Shown: positions 13,216 to 27,149, counted from the first letter of the stretch. The stretch is 64,000 nucleotides of DNA from Seriola aureovittata (GCF_021018895.1 NC_079372.1:22433737-22497736), one strand, 5' to 3'. The notes: generated by a model not told the origin, from the letters alone. Numbers and translations are program-made.

Positions 13216-15311
13216 TTAATGTTTTGTATGACCATATTAACATGTGATGCAGACTACATGAACATGTGCATATCCATGTTGTTAGATTTAAATTTCACAG
13301 GGTCTGTTCTTCAGTAACGCTGTCAAAAAATCTACAGTCCAGCACAACTGTCCAAGCCCTCCAGCTCGTGATTAAACTGTGATTAACTACTCTGTATGAA
13401 AAATGCATGAGAATTAGTTGCTGCTGCTGTAATATCCTCTCTGCTGATTGTCGGCATGTAAAAACAAGAAACACTTTTCCTGGAAATCTTTCTCAGTATG
13501 TTTTTTTAACGCATCCTTCTTTTTCACACCCACTATTACAGCTGTTATCACTGAGGAAAGTGACAGGCACACTGCTCTGTTTTTGTGCATTTCACAAATT
13601 CTGCTCTAAAGTTAGCTCTGCTGCTTTTTTCCAACCCACAGACGTGTGATAAATTGCTGCCTTAACAACACAGGCTGCCACTTCCCGACCCCACCTCTTT
13701 AATGCTGTCACTGCTTAGTGTTTCCCAATCCCAGATCTTGTCAAGAATTCCTCCACTTATTCCTCCATTAATGCATTAATTTCCTCGTTTGCTCCCTTAT
13801 CCTTTCATCCATCCACTACTAGAATCTCTCTCTGCTCATTGATTCTCTACAGACCAACCTTTATCCATTTCTCCAACACTCTGTTCCCCCCATCCTCTCA
13901 TCAAAGACCTTCAGTCTGATCTAATATTAAAGCTCTCTCATAGCATATCAAATAAAGCTTTATGGTCAGACCAAACATCAGCGCTTAGTCTCCTCTGTGC
14001 TTTCATACAGAAGTCAAGCAGCCACATCCAAAACTCAATCAGAGCTACTTTCTAAAATGTGTCCAGTAATAATTCAACATTTTGGAGGCCGAGCTCTGGG
14101 TGATGTGCCCTGATTCATGTTCCTTTCTTCAAGGAATCTTGACTCTTTAAATGGTCGAGGAAAAGTGTCAGACAAGTAAAAAAAACTCTCACTTTATTGT
14201 TTTAAAGACATTTGATATGTTTCTTAAAGCTGCACTAACAGATACTTTAATGAGAAAGACGTTACTTTTAGTAACAAAGCAACAGACTCTGCAGTTCCGT
14301 CCAGTTTTATCCTCTTACAGGCTATTGTTTTGGTTGAGTGTTGCAGTTCTCATTAACCTTGTGCCCTCTGATAATCCCACTCTACACCTGGTTAACACCA
14401 GGAGTCACGTTAACCGAATATATTTTGTCTCTGACTGAATTCTTTTTAACAATGATGGAAAAATCTGATGTTCATCCTTCATTTTGACGGATTAGAGCAG
14501 AGTTAGACGGCAGGTTCTGTGGTGTCACGCTCGCACAGGCTCCCCTCGGAGCGACTCGCCTTAGTATCCGGGTGCTGACAGCACCTTCCTCTCGGTGAAG
14601 CAATGCTTGCAGGATCTGGAAATCCCACATTCAGAGAGTCTTGTCGACTTCTTATCACTTCCCTTGGAGAAATGTCCTCCAAAATCAAAACTCTGGCTGA
14701 AGTGTTGCTGGTAATTCAAGTCTCTGGTGTGGCAACAGAGCACGGGTTCAGCCTTCAGAAATAAATTAAAACAGCCAAAAGAAATTGTCTGTCTAAGGCA
14801 AAGACAATTGTCTTCTGCAGCCTCTCTGCCTTGATGCATGCACCCAGTTTAAATCCACGGACGAAGGTCTGAGTTAAGGTTACAACGGGTCAATTGAGTT
14901 CAATTTAATTTCTTGTCAACTGTTATTATCATATTTTAATTGTAACTGTCCAATTCTGTAAAATTGCATAAGTTCATATTTGCCTGTTTAGGCACAATGA
15001 CCGCAGTGTTTTAGTGCCCTCCACTGTCACTGCAGAATAAAAATTCATTCATCTGCTTCGTGTGGTGTCTCTGTTCATCTCTTCTCTCCATGCTCTTATA
15101 AATGCATATACTGAGGGGTTTTGAAAATGAAATGCTATTAAATAGGACATGTGTCGTTATCATTAAAAATGAGCTATTAATACATTGTGACTATGAATTT
15201 TTACAAACCTCTCTGTGAAAAGGACAGAGAAGGAGAAAGTGCACTGCAACCTCTGCTCAGCACTGTGGCAAAACACAGCTGCTGAACATAGTGGAGCATT
15301 TGGCAGCTGAC

Positions 15312-15312
<1 letters not shown>
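13216..15312. other. Non-coding interval
   Basis: No supportable gene or recognised repeat; a pyrimidine-rich zone lies at 13680-13900. Confidence 0.55.

Positions 15313-15410
<98 letters not shown>
15313..15410. repeat. (GATA)24 microsatellite
   Basis: 98 bases of uninterrupted GATA. Frames read through it as poly-(SIYL) or similar and are not genes. Confidence 0.98.
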
Positions 15411-15959
15411 AACAACTCCCCATTCACACATATAGATTGAATTGCTGCAGACATGACAGGAGGCTGTTCATTGTGAATGAAACTCAGAGAAACAGGCTCC
15501 TCCCACCACTGCCCAAAGATTTAAAAGTCTCTGAGCAGCACGACCTGAGGGAGCGACAGTCAATCTCACTAATGATTATGAGTAGACATAATTGTGACTG
15601 TGAATTGAAAGTCAGTTATCCTCAGATGAAGGTGGAGACTGATGAGGCAACCAGCTTCCAACAGATCTGCAAGCTGCTCAAGGCGACAAGTCGGGTTTAT
15701 TTTTGAAGGTTTCTATTCTCACATGCTACAGTGCAGTCATTTAGAACAACCTGATGTTTACCAGTCAGTGTGAAAGCACAGATGATCCTCCCCTATAAAA
15801 CTATATTCAAACAAAGAACCGAGAGAGAAGGTCACCACATGCACCAGCAAATGTCAAAGAAGAACGCCACTGAGGACTTCACTGAGAAAGCCGTGGTTAA
15901 GAAACAGACTGGGATTCTCCTGAGTCCACTGATACTGATTCTAGCATTACATTGTCGAC

Positions 15960-16450
15960 CCGGCCTCATGTCCAGGTACACAAAATCTGTTGCTTTCAGG
16001 CCAGAGTTTGAAATCTGTTTGAAATCTGATTTTGTGTACCTTTACAGGAATTGTGCTTGTTTTCATGACAGTAGTTTTAATGCCTGCAGCATCATTAAAG
16101 TTTGTAATGGGGATGTTTAGTCGCCGACAGTCCATGGTTGTTTGGGAAAGGTAGCGGTCTGCTGGTTTCACTGTAACTTCAGGCACAACATGTGTTTCAG
16201 AACCAGAACCACAATCTTTCCCTGATCTTCACCAGAATGATTTTAAAGCCTAAACCCAACCACAGACCAAACTCTGGTGTGAAAGTCGTGCTGTTTCTGC
16301 AGCTGCCGTCCAACCCAACCTGCCTCCTGTCGACTCTTTCAAAAAATATGTTTCCAGTTTCATGCTTTGTGTAAAAACATGTGTCCAGGTACACAAAATC
16401 AATAGATCAAATTTCATGTTCCTGGACGCAAACTGACGTGAAACTGCGTC
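15960..16450. repeat. Composite interspersed repeat with a 14-base word three times
   Basis: AGGTACACAAAATC occurs at 15974-15987 and 16387-16400, and inverted at 16028-16041. The first and the inverted copy can pair around a 40-base loop. The right part ('tcctggacgcaaactgacg', 'gaaactgcgtcgtac') is a word set I recognise from fish repeats. Confidence 0.55.
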
Positions 16451-16737
16451 GTACATTTTTGACTCCGTGATCTGACCTTTAAAGATGGAGAGTGAGGAAA
16501 AAAATTTGACTTCACGCATTGGAGATTGAGAGGATCACATGCAGTACTACGAGAGTCATCTGTCTCTGTGAGAGCGGCTATGTCTGGAAATCATTGTCTT
16601 ATTGTAGTGAGCAGTAAAATGAGATTTTGTTGTGAATCATTGTCACTTTGTGTCATTATTCAGGCGTCTATAACGAAAGGAAAAGCTTTGCATTGTGGGA
16701 TCTGAGGCAAAAAGGGATCCTGTGGAGCTCAGACACA

Positions 16738-16738
<1 letters not shown>

Positions 16739-16783
<45 letters not shown>
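16739..16783. repeat. (GT)n microsatellite, one interruption
   Basis: 45 bases of GT with one TT interruption. Confidence 0.95.
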
Positions 16784-16787
<4 letters not shown>

Positions 16788-17581
16788 CCACACACAGCTC
16801 CAAACAGAAGCTCTAACAGGTTCTATCAGATTCGCTGATCCCACTTGATCCTGGTTCTAAGGCTCATCATTTCCGGAGACTGAGGTTCAACAGAACGAGA
16901 ACCGAGAGGAGGTGACATTAAAAAGGGAAGTTTACATCAGCTCCTTACATCTTATAAATGTGGGTTTGTGTATTGAATTGTAGATACTGCATATTATGAC
17001 GCGAGTGTAAAGCCTTCTGCCCTGTTTCTCACATCTATTATTTATATTTATTTCTATTGTTTCATTTCTATATGGATCGGGGAACGATAAATGGGATGAG
17101 CTGCATTTCTCATGTGTATGTCACAGCATTATGGCAGAGCCAGATGCAAATCTGTTTTACTATACACTTACACTGAACCTGCATGTGCTGAACCTTCTTC
17201 TCTTTTTGCTGCATTAGTCAGTTATAATGATGCTTTATTTTCTCATTTATGTTTTAGGTTTATGGAAGTATTTGTTATTTTTCTTCTTTTAAAATGTGAA
17301 CATTCAAACTGGCTTTAATACTGAAATGAGATTTATCGCCGTGTCTGTATTCAGATGAAAACAAATGGTCATTGACAGAGAGCAAACGCAACATTCATTG
17401 CAAACAGCAAAATACCTTCACACACCCAATCTGATGAGCAGAGTGAGAGTCTCCTCCTCCACCTCTGCAGGATAGAAATGAAGCACGATGATAGATCAGA
17501 CCTAACAAGGAGGTAATTGATTCAACAGGTACTCTAAATGTTTCATGAATGGTTTAAAAGATAACACTAATAATGGAGTGA

Positions 17582-17603
17582 TTTTTTTTTTTTTTTTTTT
17601 TTT
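17582..17603. repeat. Poly-T run (22)
   Basis: Homopolymer of 22 T; no SINE body recognised beside it. Confidence 0.95.
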
Positions 17604-18064
17604 ACCTGAAATTTCAATGTCTTCAAATTTGCCCACTTTCGATCAAAAAAGTAATCAATATAATTATTAAGCTGGAAGCAAAAACTCAGAGATTGAGACA
17701 CTGAAACTCTAAAATGATGAAATTAACATAAACGTAAATGAATGTGAACATTCATGAGTGAATAAGAACATGCAGCCAATCGCTTTATCAGAATCAGCTC
17801 AGGTTAAAAAAACTTCCACTAGACAGCCGCTCTCATATTGTTCAAATCTATATATAATTATCCATCATATCACACTGATAATCCAACTTTACATGAAACA
17901 CACAAGCTCAGTAAACCAGCAAAACCAGAACTGTGATAAAAGCCCTCTGATTCAATCACCTAAAATAAAAAAGAAAAGATATTTGACAGTTTGATGAGGA
18001 AGAAAAAAGCAGCAGCAGCAAACAAAAGGCAGTAGTAGTGAAAGAGGAGTGAAGGATTACGTAC

Positions 18065-18089
18065 TGAATCGCTGAGGCTCCAGCTCCAT
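18065..18089 (-). CDS. Candidate alternative first exon (8 codons) of a minus-strand gene
   Basis: Minus strand: ATG (18089-18087) follows a CpG-containing leader (GCGACTCAGCGGCGAGCAGC) and opens MELEPQRF plus one base, then donor GTACGT at 18064, phase 1. Long GA runs lie 70-165 bases upstream, a common setting for start regions. The alternative is an internal exon: an acceptor-like TCTCTTTGGTGTCAG ends at 18118 and a different frame is open from there. The exon is too short for identification. Its phase equals that of the two candidates at 43089 and 59252. Confidence 0.35.
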
Positions 18090-18161
18090 GCTGCTCGCCG
18101 CTGAGTCGCTAAAGCAACTGACACCAAAGAGACAGAGAGCAGGGAGTACTATGCTGCCAAG

Positions 18162-18198
18162 CTCTCTCTCTCTCTCTCTCCCTCTCTCTCTCTCTGTG

Positions 18199-18229
<31 letters not shown>
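18162..18229. repeat. (CT)n microsatellite upstream of the 18065 exon candidate
   Basis: Imperfect CT run interrupted by GT. On the minus strand it is a GA run 73-140 bases upstream of the ATG of the candidate first exon. A second CT run lies at 18342-18364 and an AG run at 18699-18721. Confidence 0.93.
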
Positions 18230-19658
18230 GTGTGGATGTCTCTCTGCTAACCTAATTTTCCTTTTTTTCTACCCTTCCTGCTTTTTCATCTCTCCCTGTA
18301 TTGAGTCTTCCTCACCTAACCTCACTCTACCTCTGCCCTTTGTCTCTCTCTCTCTCTCTCTCTTTCTCTAGCAGCCTTGGTTGCCATGCACACCAGCTGT
18401 GTGTAAAGACTACCTACTACATGAGTTAAATGTAGAGGTAGACAGATTATGGGTTCACTGGATTATCCTCAGTGTATCGCTATGAAAAAGTCCTCATGAT
18501 TGACATTTACCTGAGCACCTCCACATCAGACTTTTTCTAAAGTTTAGCAGAAGAGAAATCATCCTGACCTGCCGACTGGCTTCAGATGAAACACAGCTCA
18601 GCTTTCTGTTCTCTAACAGCCTGCATTGCTGTCCAGTGACTTGAGAGATAGTTCTGGTTCTAGCTCTGGGTTTGATTGCATTGTACTAAATTAGACCCAG
18701 AGAGAGAGAGAGAGAGAGAGAACACCACCACTGACAGCTCCAGCAAGTATGAACAGCCATGGTGAAAAATACGACCTTCGCACACATAGCATGGCTCCAG
18801 GGACAGCGATGCTGGTCTGTCTGTCAGTCTACACTGAAATATCTCAACATCTGAGAGATCAGTGTTTCTATAACTTTTTCAGACCAAGCACTTAACTATG
18901 AAGATGAAACTCACTAACCCTCTGACTCCCCAAACATCTCCAAAATCAATAAGGCCTACCGTTCGTCATGTCGGAGGTTTCATTTGATTTTCTTTTCATT
19001 CACCACAAGTGGTTACCTGCAGACCACTCTTTGAGAGAAGCTGTATGTACGTGTGAATGGACTGAGATTAAATTTTGTTTACTTGTGGTACCAGTTTTGG
19101 TGATCACCTGACTTTTCCACAAGCACCACCATGAGGTTGTCATTTGTTGTTTTAGTTGAAATATCCCAAAAACTATTAAATGGATTCCCAAGAAATTTGC
19201 CAATGACCTTCATGCCGCACTCAGGATGAATTATCATACTGTGGTGATTTGCTTACTTTTCATTTAGCCTCCAACATTTTAATTTGTCCAGTACCTGCAA
19301 AACTCAGCCTCAGCTGTTTAGATTTAGTGCTTAAGTGCTAAATACAGTCTCACAGAGCCATTAGCATGTCTGCAGATTATTAGTCTTGTTTACCTGCGAG
19401 GATAATGATGGTGCATATAATCAGATGTGATGATGATCTGACAGGACTGGCACTTAACAAACATGGCAGCAAACGTGAGTAATCAAGTGATAAAGCAGGT
19501 TGTAAACAAACCAGCAGCTTGTGCAGATCATCAAAACCACTTCATATGAAGGTAAAGCTGAAAATGAGCACATGGACTCCCTAACCTGACTGGTTTTTGT
19601 ACATAACCAAACCAAACTATAACCTTAGTCCAATGATTTCAACATTTGTCTTCCAAAT

Positions 19659-19880
19659 AAAGGAACTATGTGTAAGTTTGGGCTATTTGCTACATAGTCA
19701 GCATTAGCATTATTAACAGTTTATCTACGAGTCTAGAGGAAACATTGTGAGTTCAGCATCAAACTTTAGTCCTTTACTCACCAAGAGTTGTTTCAAGCAG
19801 AAGCAACTAACTATTACTTTCACTTATGTTCTTCAAGTGAAGTTAGCATGTTAACCAGCTAGCCCTGACCTGCATTCAAT
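19659..19880 (+). mobile_element. MITE family D, truncated copy
   Basis: Begins 'aaggaactatgtgtaag' with 'tttgctacatag', matching the terminal inverted repeat of the copy at 51785. It continues through 'agtctagaggaaac' and 'gttcagcatcaaactt' as in that copy. The right terminus is not visible. Confidence 0.6.
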
Positions 19881-21169
19881 CTGCCCTGAAGAAGTAGCGC
19901 TGCTCAGGGGGAATATCATAACCTTTTGTACTGTAAACATAATGATGGCTAAAGCTCTTGGCAAGTGACCACCACCACACACTCCCAGCAAGAAACCACA
20001 TTTGGCAGAGGAGAAAACGTACATACAGCCCCTGGAGATTTGTTTACAGCCTGTCTGATCAGCTCACTGCTCGTGTTTCTTGACTCATCAGTCACCATGT
20101 TTCTGGATCTCAGCTTTTAACATAATGAGTACAATGTTATCATGACTAATGATAGTCAAAACTACCAAAATAAAACTTAAGTGGTAATAAATCACAATTA
20201 TTCTTTAACAAAATCGATGATGGATATTCACAATAAGTTTGTTCTCTTCTCAGTAAGTTCTTTCATTTTGAGCTGACAAAACTGAAAAGGCGAGTTTAAG
20301 ACATTTTGCAGTGCAGGTCTTGGGGTAAGTGGCTGGGCTGTCATTGATCTTTGCTTTAGAGTTTACAAAATAAAGGAAAAGATATGCGCTGTTCTGGAAA
20401 GTATGTCAAATAGCTGTATGAGTTTGGAAAGGGGGTGAGTCATATTATCATAAAACCTACCCATTATTCACTGATGGTGGTGCATTCAACTGCCAGGCTG
20501 AATCAATCCTCAGTGGACATTTTTCAGAGTTAAACCTCTGAGCTTTATGAAAGTAATAATATTCTGTTTTCTACTACAAATATATCACATAAAGGAAGCA
20601 CAATGCTCACAAACTGCTTTGCTACTGTGTCTAGAATCAGATAGAAGGATGTGATAACGCTGAGTGATGACGATGCTGCTTTCACTGCCCATGGTTCGCT
20701 AGAGCAATTATTGTGCAATTATGGAAGCAGCACATGGTTTCAAACTCATTTGCAGCTACCATCTATAACACCGTGCCAGACAATGCCACAGTGGTAGAGA
20801 GATGGTCGTACAGCTGAGCCTACTCTCGTGTATTTGTATGTGAAGTTGGGCTGAGACGGATTGAAAAGAGAAGGAGGCCAAATTGAAACAGATGGTGATA
20901 AAAAGGGGAAAGTTGGGTCTAATTTAGGTAGAACAAGACTATAAAGCCCTGATGGCAGCCACTAGAGATAATGCTCATTACTGCCCACAATATAAAAGTG
21001 TTGGACAGAATGAACAACAAACTCATAATCATAAAGCTATTCTCAGTCAGCCACAGTGTGCATCATTTAACACTTGTAGTGCACAGGGGATACACTATAC
21101 AACAGTATAGTGGTACAGTCAATGTAGAGTATCCAGGGTACAAGCAGGGAATGTGGTAACACTGCAGCT
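19881..21169. other. Non-coding interval
   Basis: No gene or clear repeat recognised. Confidence 0.55.
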
Positions 21170-21330
21170 TTTCAGGATCAGCCCCGCCTCTTTGCCCATT
21201 TTTGGATTACCTGGGAGTTAGGTTGAGTCAGGCACTGCCAAGATGCTTCAAAACCGCTCCTTAGAAACCTATGGGTGACGTCACAGAGGCTACGTCTATA
21301 TCTATATACAGTGCGTGGTTGATGCATACT
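21170..21330 (+). repeat. Interspersed repeat, family A
   Basis: Contains 'gccccgcctctttgccc', 'ttgagtcaggcactgcc', 'tgacgtcacagaggctacgt' and 'tatatacagtgcg'. It is shared with 1-95 (same orientation) and, inverted, with about 33120-33250. Confidence 0.7.
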
Positions 21331-23487
21331 GTTGAACTGGGAACAAAAAGCTAATTTCTGAATAATTGTGATTTTATTTTGAATGATCCAATCGATCCAG
21401 AATGTCTTTCATTCATTACTTCCGCTCTTTTGTTGGTGTTGCATTGATTTTACATTCTTCTTAGTCAACAAACACTTTCCCTGCTCTGATTCACACATTT
21501 TTACTGCACATTTTACATTGTTGCTTTATATTATACTCCCATGTTCTTGTTTGTTAGTCTTTTGTTCTTTTATGTCACATATTGCTGTTTTGCTGTGGTC
21601 ATGACACAGTTACTGAGAAAGTTTGAACTTGTTGCTTAGTGGGGTATGAAAAATAAAGGAAAGTGGCTTCAAGATAATATCACTTATGCCACTGGTTGCC
21701 ATCTATCTGCCATTTTTTACACAGAGGTGAAAATATATACACACACACACACACACCTGCACAAACACTTCGGGTGCCAGGGAATGAAATGAGACTGTTT
21801 CCATGGCAGGATGTCACACAAGCCTGACAACAGAGCTCACCCTCCCCAGACGCTTCAATTATACCGTTTTCCTGTGTAATTCATTTCCCACTGCTTTATT
21901 TTTTTTTTTCAACCAACACCTGCAGTTACCCGGAGGGAGCCGCTTAATCCAGAACACCAACTAAATCTGACACAACTCCCATTTGTGTTCCTCGGTTAAG
22001 CCGCATCCAATCACAACACTGTGTTCTTCTTTAACAGAGGGCAGATGAATGAGCTGCAAATTCTACTTAATCCACCAAAGAAAACCTCCAGTTAGCCTGC
22101 AGCCACAATGAGTGGAAACTTCAAATTAAATTCATGAGTGTCAGTTCTTGTGCTACACTTGGTATATATCATGTGCATAGGTGTGAGAATAAAAATGGGA
22201 TCAGCATCATTGGAACGGTTTGGCAGTGTGACTCCAGCCAATAAACAGCAGCTCATTTCACTAATGAATGAAAAGTTATGCTAATCTGTCTAAATGGCTC
22301 CTATAGAGATTCCTGGCCATCTCTCAAGTGCCTCTTGGCCATTGGAGACACACTTAAGAACCAGTGGCTCCCTATGCCAATCCTTTGAAGGCTGCACCAA
22401 TGGAGGTCATCTTGTGATTGCAAAATCTTGGGATTTTAGCATCAGGTTAAACCAGATTTCAAACAGTGACAAAGTCAGAGTCTTCTAATTGGTTTGCCCC
22501 AATGAGAAACTCTGCATCTGACTGCTCCAGTGGGCTGGTTGAAAGCTCCATGTAGAGACTAATGAAGCCAACATGCTTCACAGGTTGTTGAGAACCTAAT
22601 GGACCACTTCATCCCAGCCACTGTTTTCAGCCAATAACACTTAATCTTCACTAAGAGCAGGCTGACTGATATATGACCAGCCAGTAGGTTGATGCTGGAA
22701 ACAACACACACCAGTGAGCTGTAGAACTGTATGATGAACAGACGTTGGCAGCCAAAGAAGAAACAGAAGGAACGTGCAAAGATGGAGGTAACAGAAAGGT
22801 TGTAAGTCATCCACGTTTGATTGATTTTAAAGAGTCAACTGGAATGAGTTCAAAACCTAAACTATTTATTTTTACAATCTCACTTGATCCAAGTGCTGAT
22901 CATGGAAACTGTCGCCTCACATAAGTAACAAATTGACCTTATGTTGAGACTAGGAAAATAAGATATTTGCTCGGCAGAATATCAGTTCCAGTCAGTTCAG
23001 TTCAGTTTTAACAAACTTAGCGTTCTGCTGCTTGCAACATTAGCACTGGAGCAAAGGTGGCACTTTTAAGTACAATCCCACTGGGAATACAACACTATAT
23101 GCACTGCCCGACTGTGAATCCACCTTTATGTTATACTTGGTGGTTCCTACAAAATGAACGAGGCCGACTCAAAACTGGTGCAACCTTTTCCTTCATCGTC
23201 CCTGTTGTGTGAATGTGAAAGAACAGTTTTGATCACAGAGGTATTTCTGTATGTAGGGCAGCCTCTCCTGAGAGCATTTTGTTGCTCTGTGTTCTAATTC
23301 ATCTTCTGTCTCACAGAGATATTGACTCTTTCTAAAGTCTGAAGACATTTACATAGGATCCTGGTGGATTGTTTTCTTTTCTTTTGTGTTTCTGTTGTGT
23401 TCTGATCAAGTAATTCTTATTTGCTGGCTTTGCTCTTGCTGCCCTTCATGTATCGCCCAAATTAGCTTTGATGCAGTTCAGTGGTCC
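21331..23487. other. Non-coding interval
   Basis: No gene. A short (AC)9 lies at 21739-21756. Confidence 0.55.
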
Positions 23488-23508
23488 GGGGGGGGGGGGG
23501 GGGGGGGG
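23488..23508 (+). repeat. Poly-G run (21)
   Basis: 21 consecutive G, rare at this length. It could fold as a G-quadruplex, and its true length may be uncertain because of sequencing slippage. Confidence 0.9.
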
Positions 23509-23509
23509 C

Positions 23510-26500
23510 ATATATTAGTTCTTAGTTAGCTCCAGCTCTGATTGAGCAGCCAGATGTAGCCTGAGTGAGGGGGGAGAGCAGCATTAAGGCATTGATTTAT
23601 TCATTTGACTGGCGAGGAGGCTCGACTGGCACAAGCCCATATACACGCTGCACACTCATTTCTAGCTCCACTCATCAGGTGCTATAAAGATTCACACTGA
23701 TTTCCTTCGTTGTCATTCATTTATAATCATCTTCATGTTTTCATTCACACTTTTCAGTTCAGACTCACCCTGTTAGAATAACTCACTTATGTTCCCAGGT
23801 TTGCTTGACTTGTTTTGCTCCTGTAAATGAGATCAGGGTGTACAATCAGTTTTGCTTCTCAGAGTTTTTAATATCTCTCTGTGAATACCTGTCTCCACTG
23901 CTCTAATTTTCTTTTCCTCTACATTTAAAGCTCCATTTGGAAAGAATAACTGTTACTAATTTGTAGCCTATTCCAACACCTTAGCATTCAATGCAATTTA
24001 AACTTGACTGTAAATGTATGCTATATGCAAAAAATCACTGACAAAAGTCTTAGAAATCATCCACCTGAATTTGCATCTTAACTGAATTTTAATTAAGATG
24101 TCAAGTAAGTTTTATTTTTACTGCTAAAGTGATGCTCCACCAACCAACACAGTGTTTATCAGTGACTCCATTGTCTTTCCAGCAACAAGTAACAATGTGG
24201 GAACAATGTGGGAATTATTCAGATCTGGCATTAACATCTGTCTCGGGTGACACAGGGAGAGCGGGGCACGGAGGGGCTGAGCGAATCAATGCACTGCGCA
24301 CAGATCTACAGTGAAATAAGGATCTATCCATTTGAAATAGTAAAATATTTTTGGGTTTATTATGAAACTGTGCTGGGACTGATCAGGCTGTGGCAGATGA
24401 CTTCAGCTGAGTACACCACCGGGAGGATTCGTGTGTTGAGGTGTTCAGCTGAATGTTGTCTGCGAAGGATGCTCTTGTGTATCCTCACTAAAGGCTCCTC
24501 AGAGATCCCTCAGCCTTTAAGATGGAGGACCAGAGCTATTTCCAGATCAAACAAGGAGCAGGAAACAAAGAAATAAAGGAAATGAGTATGATGTATGATG
24601 TATGCCACAAATAGGGATGTTTCTCTAAGTTTGTGCATCAATATCAGTGTCTGTGTGCGCCAGAAGCACAGACTAAATATGAGGACTGTGATTCAGGAGG
24701 TGTTAGACCAACAACAAATATGTTTATTTGATGGAAGTAATGAGAGGAGGTTTATGCATAATATTCTTACTTCACATAATAATGGCACTGATCTCATCTC
24801 ATCTGCCTGAAGGGAAGAGGCGAAGATGTGATGACAGTGATATAGTTTGAAATTACAAGAAATATTTTATTCTTTTTCTGGTTTATGTTTTTATTTAAAA
24901 GGTTCCAACATAGAGGTTTTGTGTTAGAGGAAACTTTATTAACTGTTTGAAGAAGCGGTGGAATATCTTTAGAGTCCTTCAGTTCCTCTAGAGGCTTTTC
25001 TCCACTGTTTTGATGCATTTCTTCCAACTCTGTTCAAAGACTATAGATGCAGTGATAAAGTGATTATGGCTTCAAATACATTCACTCAACTCTTAACGCT
25101 TTCAGGCTCACTTCACACAGTTCTTTCTTCTTTTAACATAGTGATCACATAGACAGCGTGGTTGGCACAACTTGCGCTGGTCAGGGAAACTATGTTAGTA
25201 GCTGTGATGTGGATTAAAATATATGGACTGATGCTGATTACAAGCAAGATATGGATCGGAAAAGACCAGCGTAAACAACCTAACAGGTCATTTGTCCCCA
25301 CCCTCAGATACAACCTATAGGAGCATACCAGACCTTGGTTGTCATTTCTTAACAGTAATGGACATACACAAGTCCTATGTTTTGTCAACCCATCCATCCA
25401 CCGCAAGCTCTTCCTAATGCAGACTTTGCACGGGAGCAGAGACTTGAGGCTGGAGCCACTGATGGAGTAAGACAGGCAGAGGAGACATTCAGCTTAAATC
25501 AAGGTTAAGAAATGGTATGGTCCACTTTAGTGGTGTCTAAAATCATATTACAAGAGTTTTCCAGGAATGAATTTGGTCGCTTTCCTTTTTGTTCTCTTGA
25601 CTGGCGATTTTTTTCATGCATAGCTTTATACACGAGTTTGTGATTTTGACGATTGTATCAAGAGTTTTGAAAACATGACACTGCTTGGAGTATAGCTACA
25701 TTTGCTGCTTTTCAAATGGTAACAGCATGAAACAATTTCTGAGTGGAAGTGTAATTGAAGAAATTCCCCTTCTCCCCCCATTTTTATCGTGACAGAAAAA
25801 CAGCAAAATGCTAGACACACTCTGGGGCAGGGAAACAACATTAGAACACAAAACACTGACATAGAAAATGTGATCAGTTGCCAGAATTCACTGCAAAGTG
25901 ATGAGGAGACAAAAACCTGAGAACAGCACAACTCTGCAACAGCTGCTTGTTGCTGATACAGTATGTCTCTTTAGATCCACTGACAACACAGTGAGAACAT
26001 CATCCACAGGCAGGTCAGAGTCTGTGGGCTCTGGAGACTTGAGATCCAGTCAGAAAGTGTAGACAATATGTAGGATATTCACAAATTAAAGCAGTTTTTC
26101 CACTTAATCTTCCACTCTGTCTCTACAATGCCTACATTAGACAGTAGCCTAGGATGTCAGCTGTTGATCTGGAAAAGCTGCAGCTGATAACACATAAAGG
26201 GCTTGATTCAGTTACCAAACTACAATAACACATACATAAAGCATGAGCTTATCTGGAAGAGCAGATGTAGCCTGATGTGCTTCACATAAAGGATGCTGCA
26301 CAGTGTTTACGTCAGTATGTTGGGCTTAAATGTTGCGTAGGGTTGATGTAGGGGTTTGTGCCAGTGAGACTGATGCTCAACACTCACTTTTCAGTTTTGT
26401 TCCTTTTCATCGCTTAACATTTAAACAATTCTTTGTCAACATCATTGCCAAAGAAAGTAGCAGGATGCATGGGCTGGTCTGAAGACTACAGTTCCCATAA

Positions 26501-26899
26501 AGAATGTCACTACTGTTGGGAGGGGGGAGAGCATACCTGAGTCGCCCATATTTCGAGCTAATCTCCCAGCACTGTTTTGTTGTTTCTCCCAGGAAACTGT
26601 AATTAGCATGGTCCTCAACATTTACTATAAATAATCATCACACACAGATCCATACATTTTGTATGTTTCTCTGATGTTAGCAAAGTTGCAAGATTGTGTA
26701 TGAAACACAAGCTAGACACACAATATACACATACAATTTCAACCACAACCTGACAACCCACAACCTGATTCATGTGGTGTGCGCAGCTGTTCTCTGTACA
26801 GGCCGCAGGACATGTGACTGCAGAATTATATTGTTATACAATGTATTATACAATTATATTGTAAAACAATGAGCTAAAAGATGCTAATATTGTATAAAG
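23510..26899. other. Non-coding interval
   Basis: No supportable gene. The part 25260-25440 shares words ('gttttgtcaacccatccatcc', 'atgcagactttg') with the family E repeat at 29090-29145. Confidence 0.5.
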
Positions 26900-27110
26900 T
26901 GAGATTTACATGTCTGTTTTCATTATAAAGCAGGTCTATGTTTTATATTAATACTGTGAAAGTATCAAAGTGAAATGCACACAGCCTGTATTCAGAAACT
27001 GAGCCTTAAAAAGAGCCGTCAGGACTTCTGTAATTTTGTGATGTCACAACAAGCCCCGCCCACCTGGACACAACATCCAGCCTTGCATGATTTGGTGTCT
27101 CTGAGTGAAT
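26900..27110. repeat. Interspersed repeat, family B, inverted copy
   Basis: Reverse complement of 3290-3460: 'ataaagcaggtctatg', 'gtgaaagtatcaaagtg', 'gccccgcccacctgga', 'catccagccttgca'. Confidence 0.7.
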
Positions 27111-27149
27111 CACTTTCCCTAAACCTAACCAAGCCAAGACCGTTATTAT

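Noticed and set aside
15313..15410. CRISPR-like array
   Set aside because: Regular repeats without spacers in a vertebrate genome; plain microsatellite.
15163..15454. Ser-Ile-Tyr-Leu repeat frames over GATA arrays (also 38592-38831)
   Set aside because: Translations of a tetranucleotide microsatellite in all three frames.
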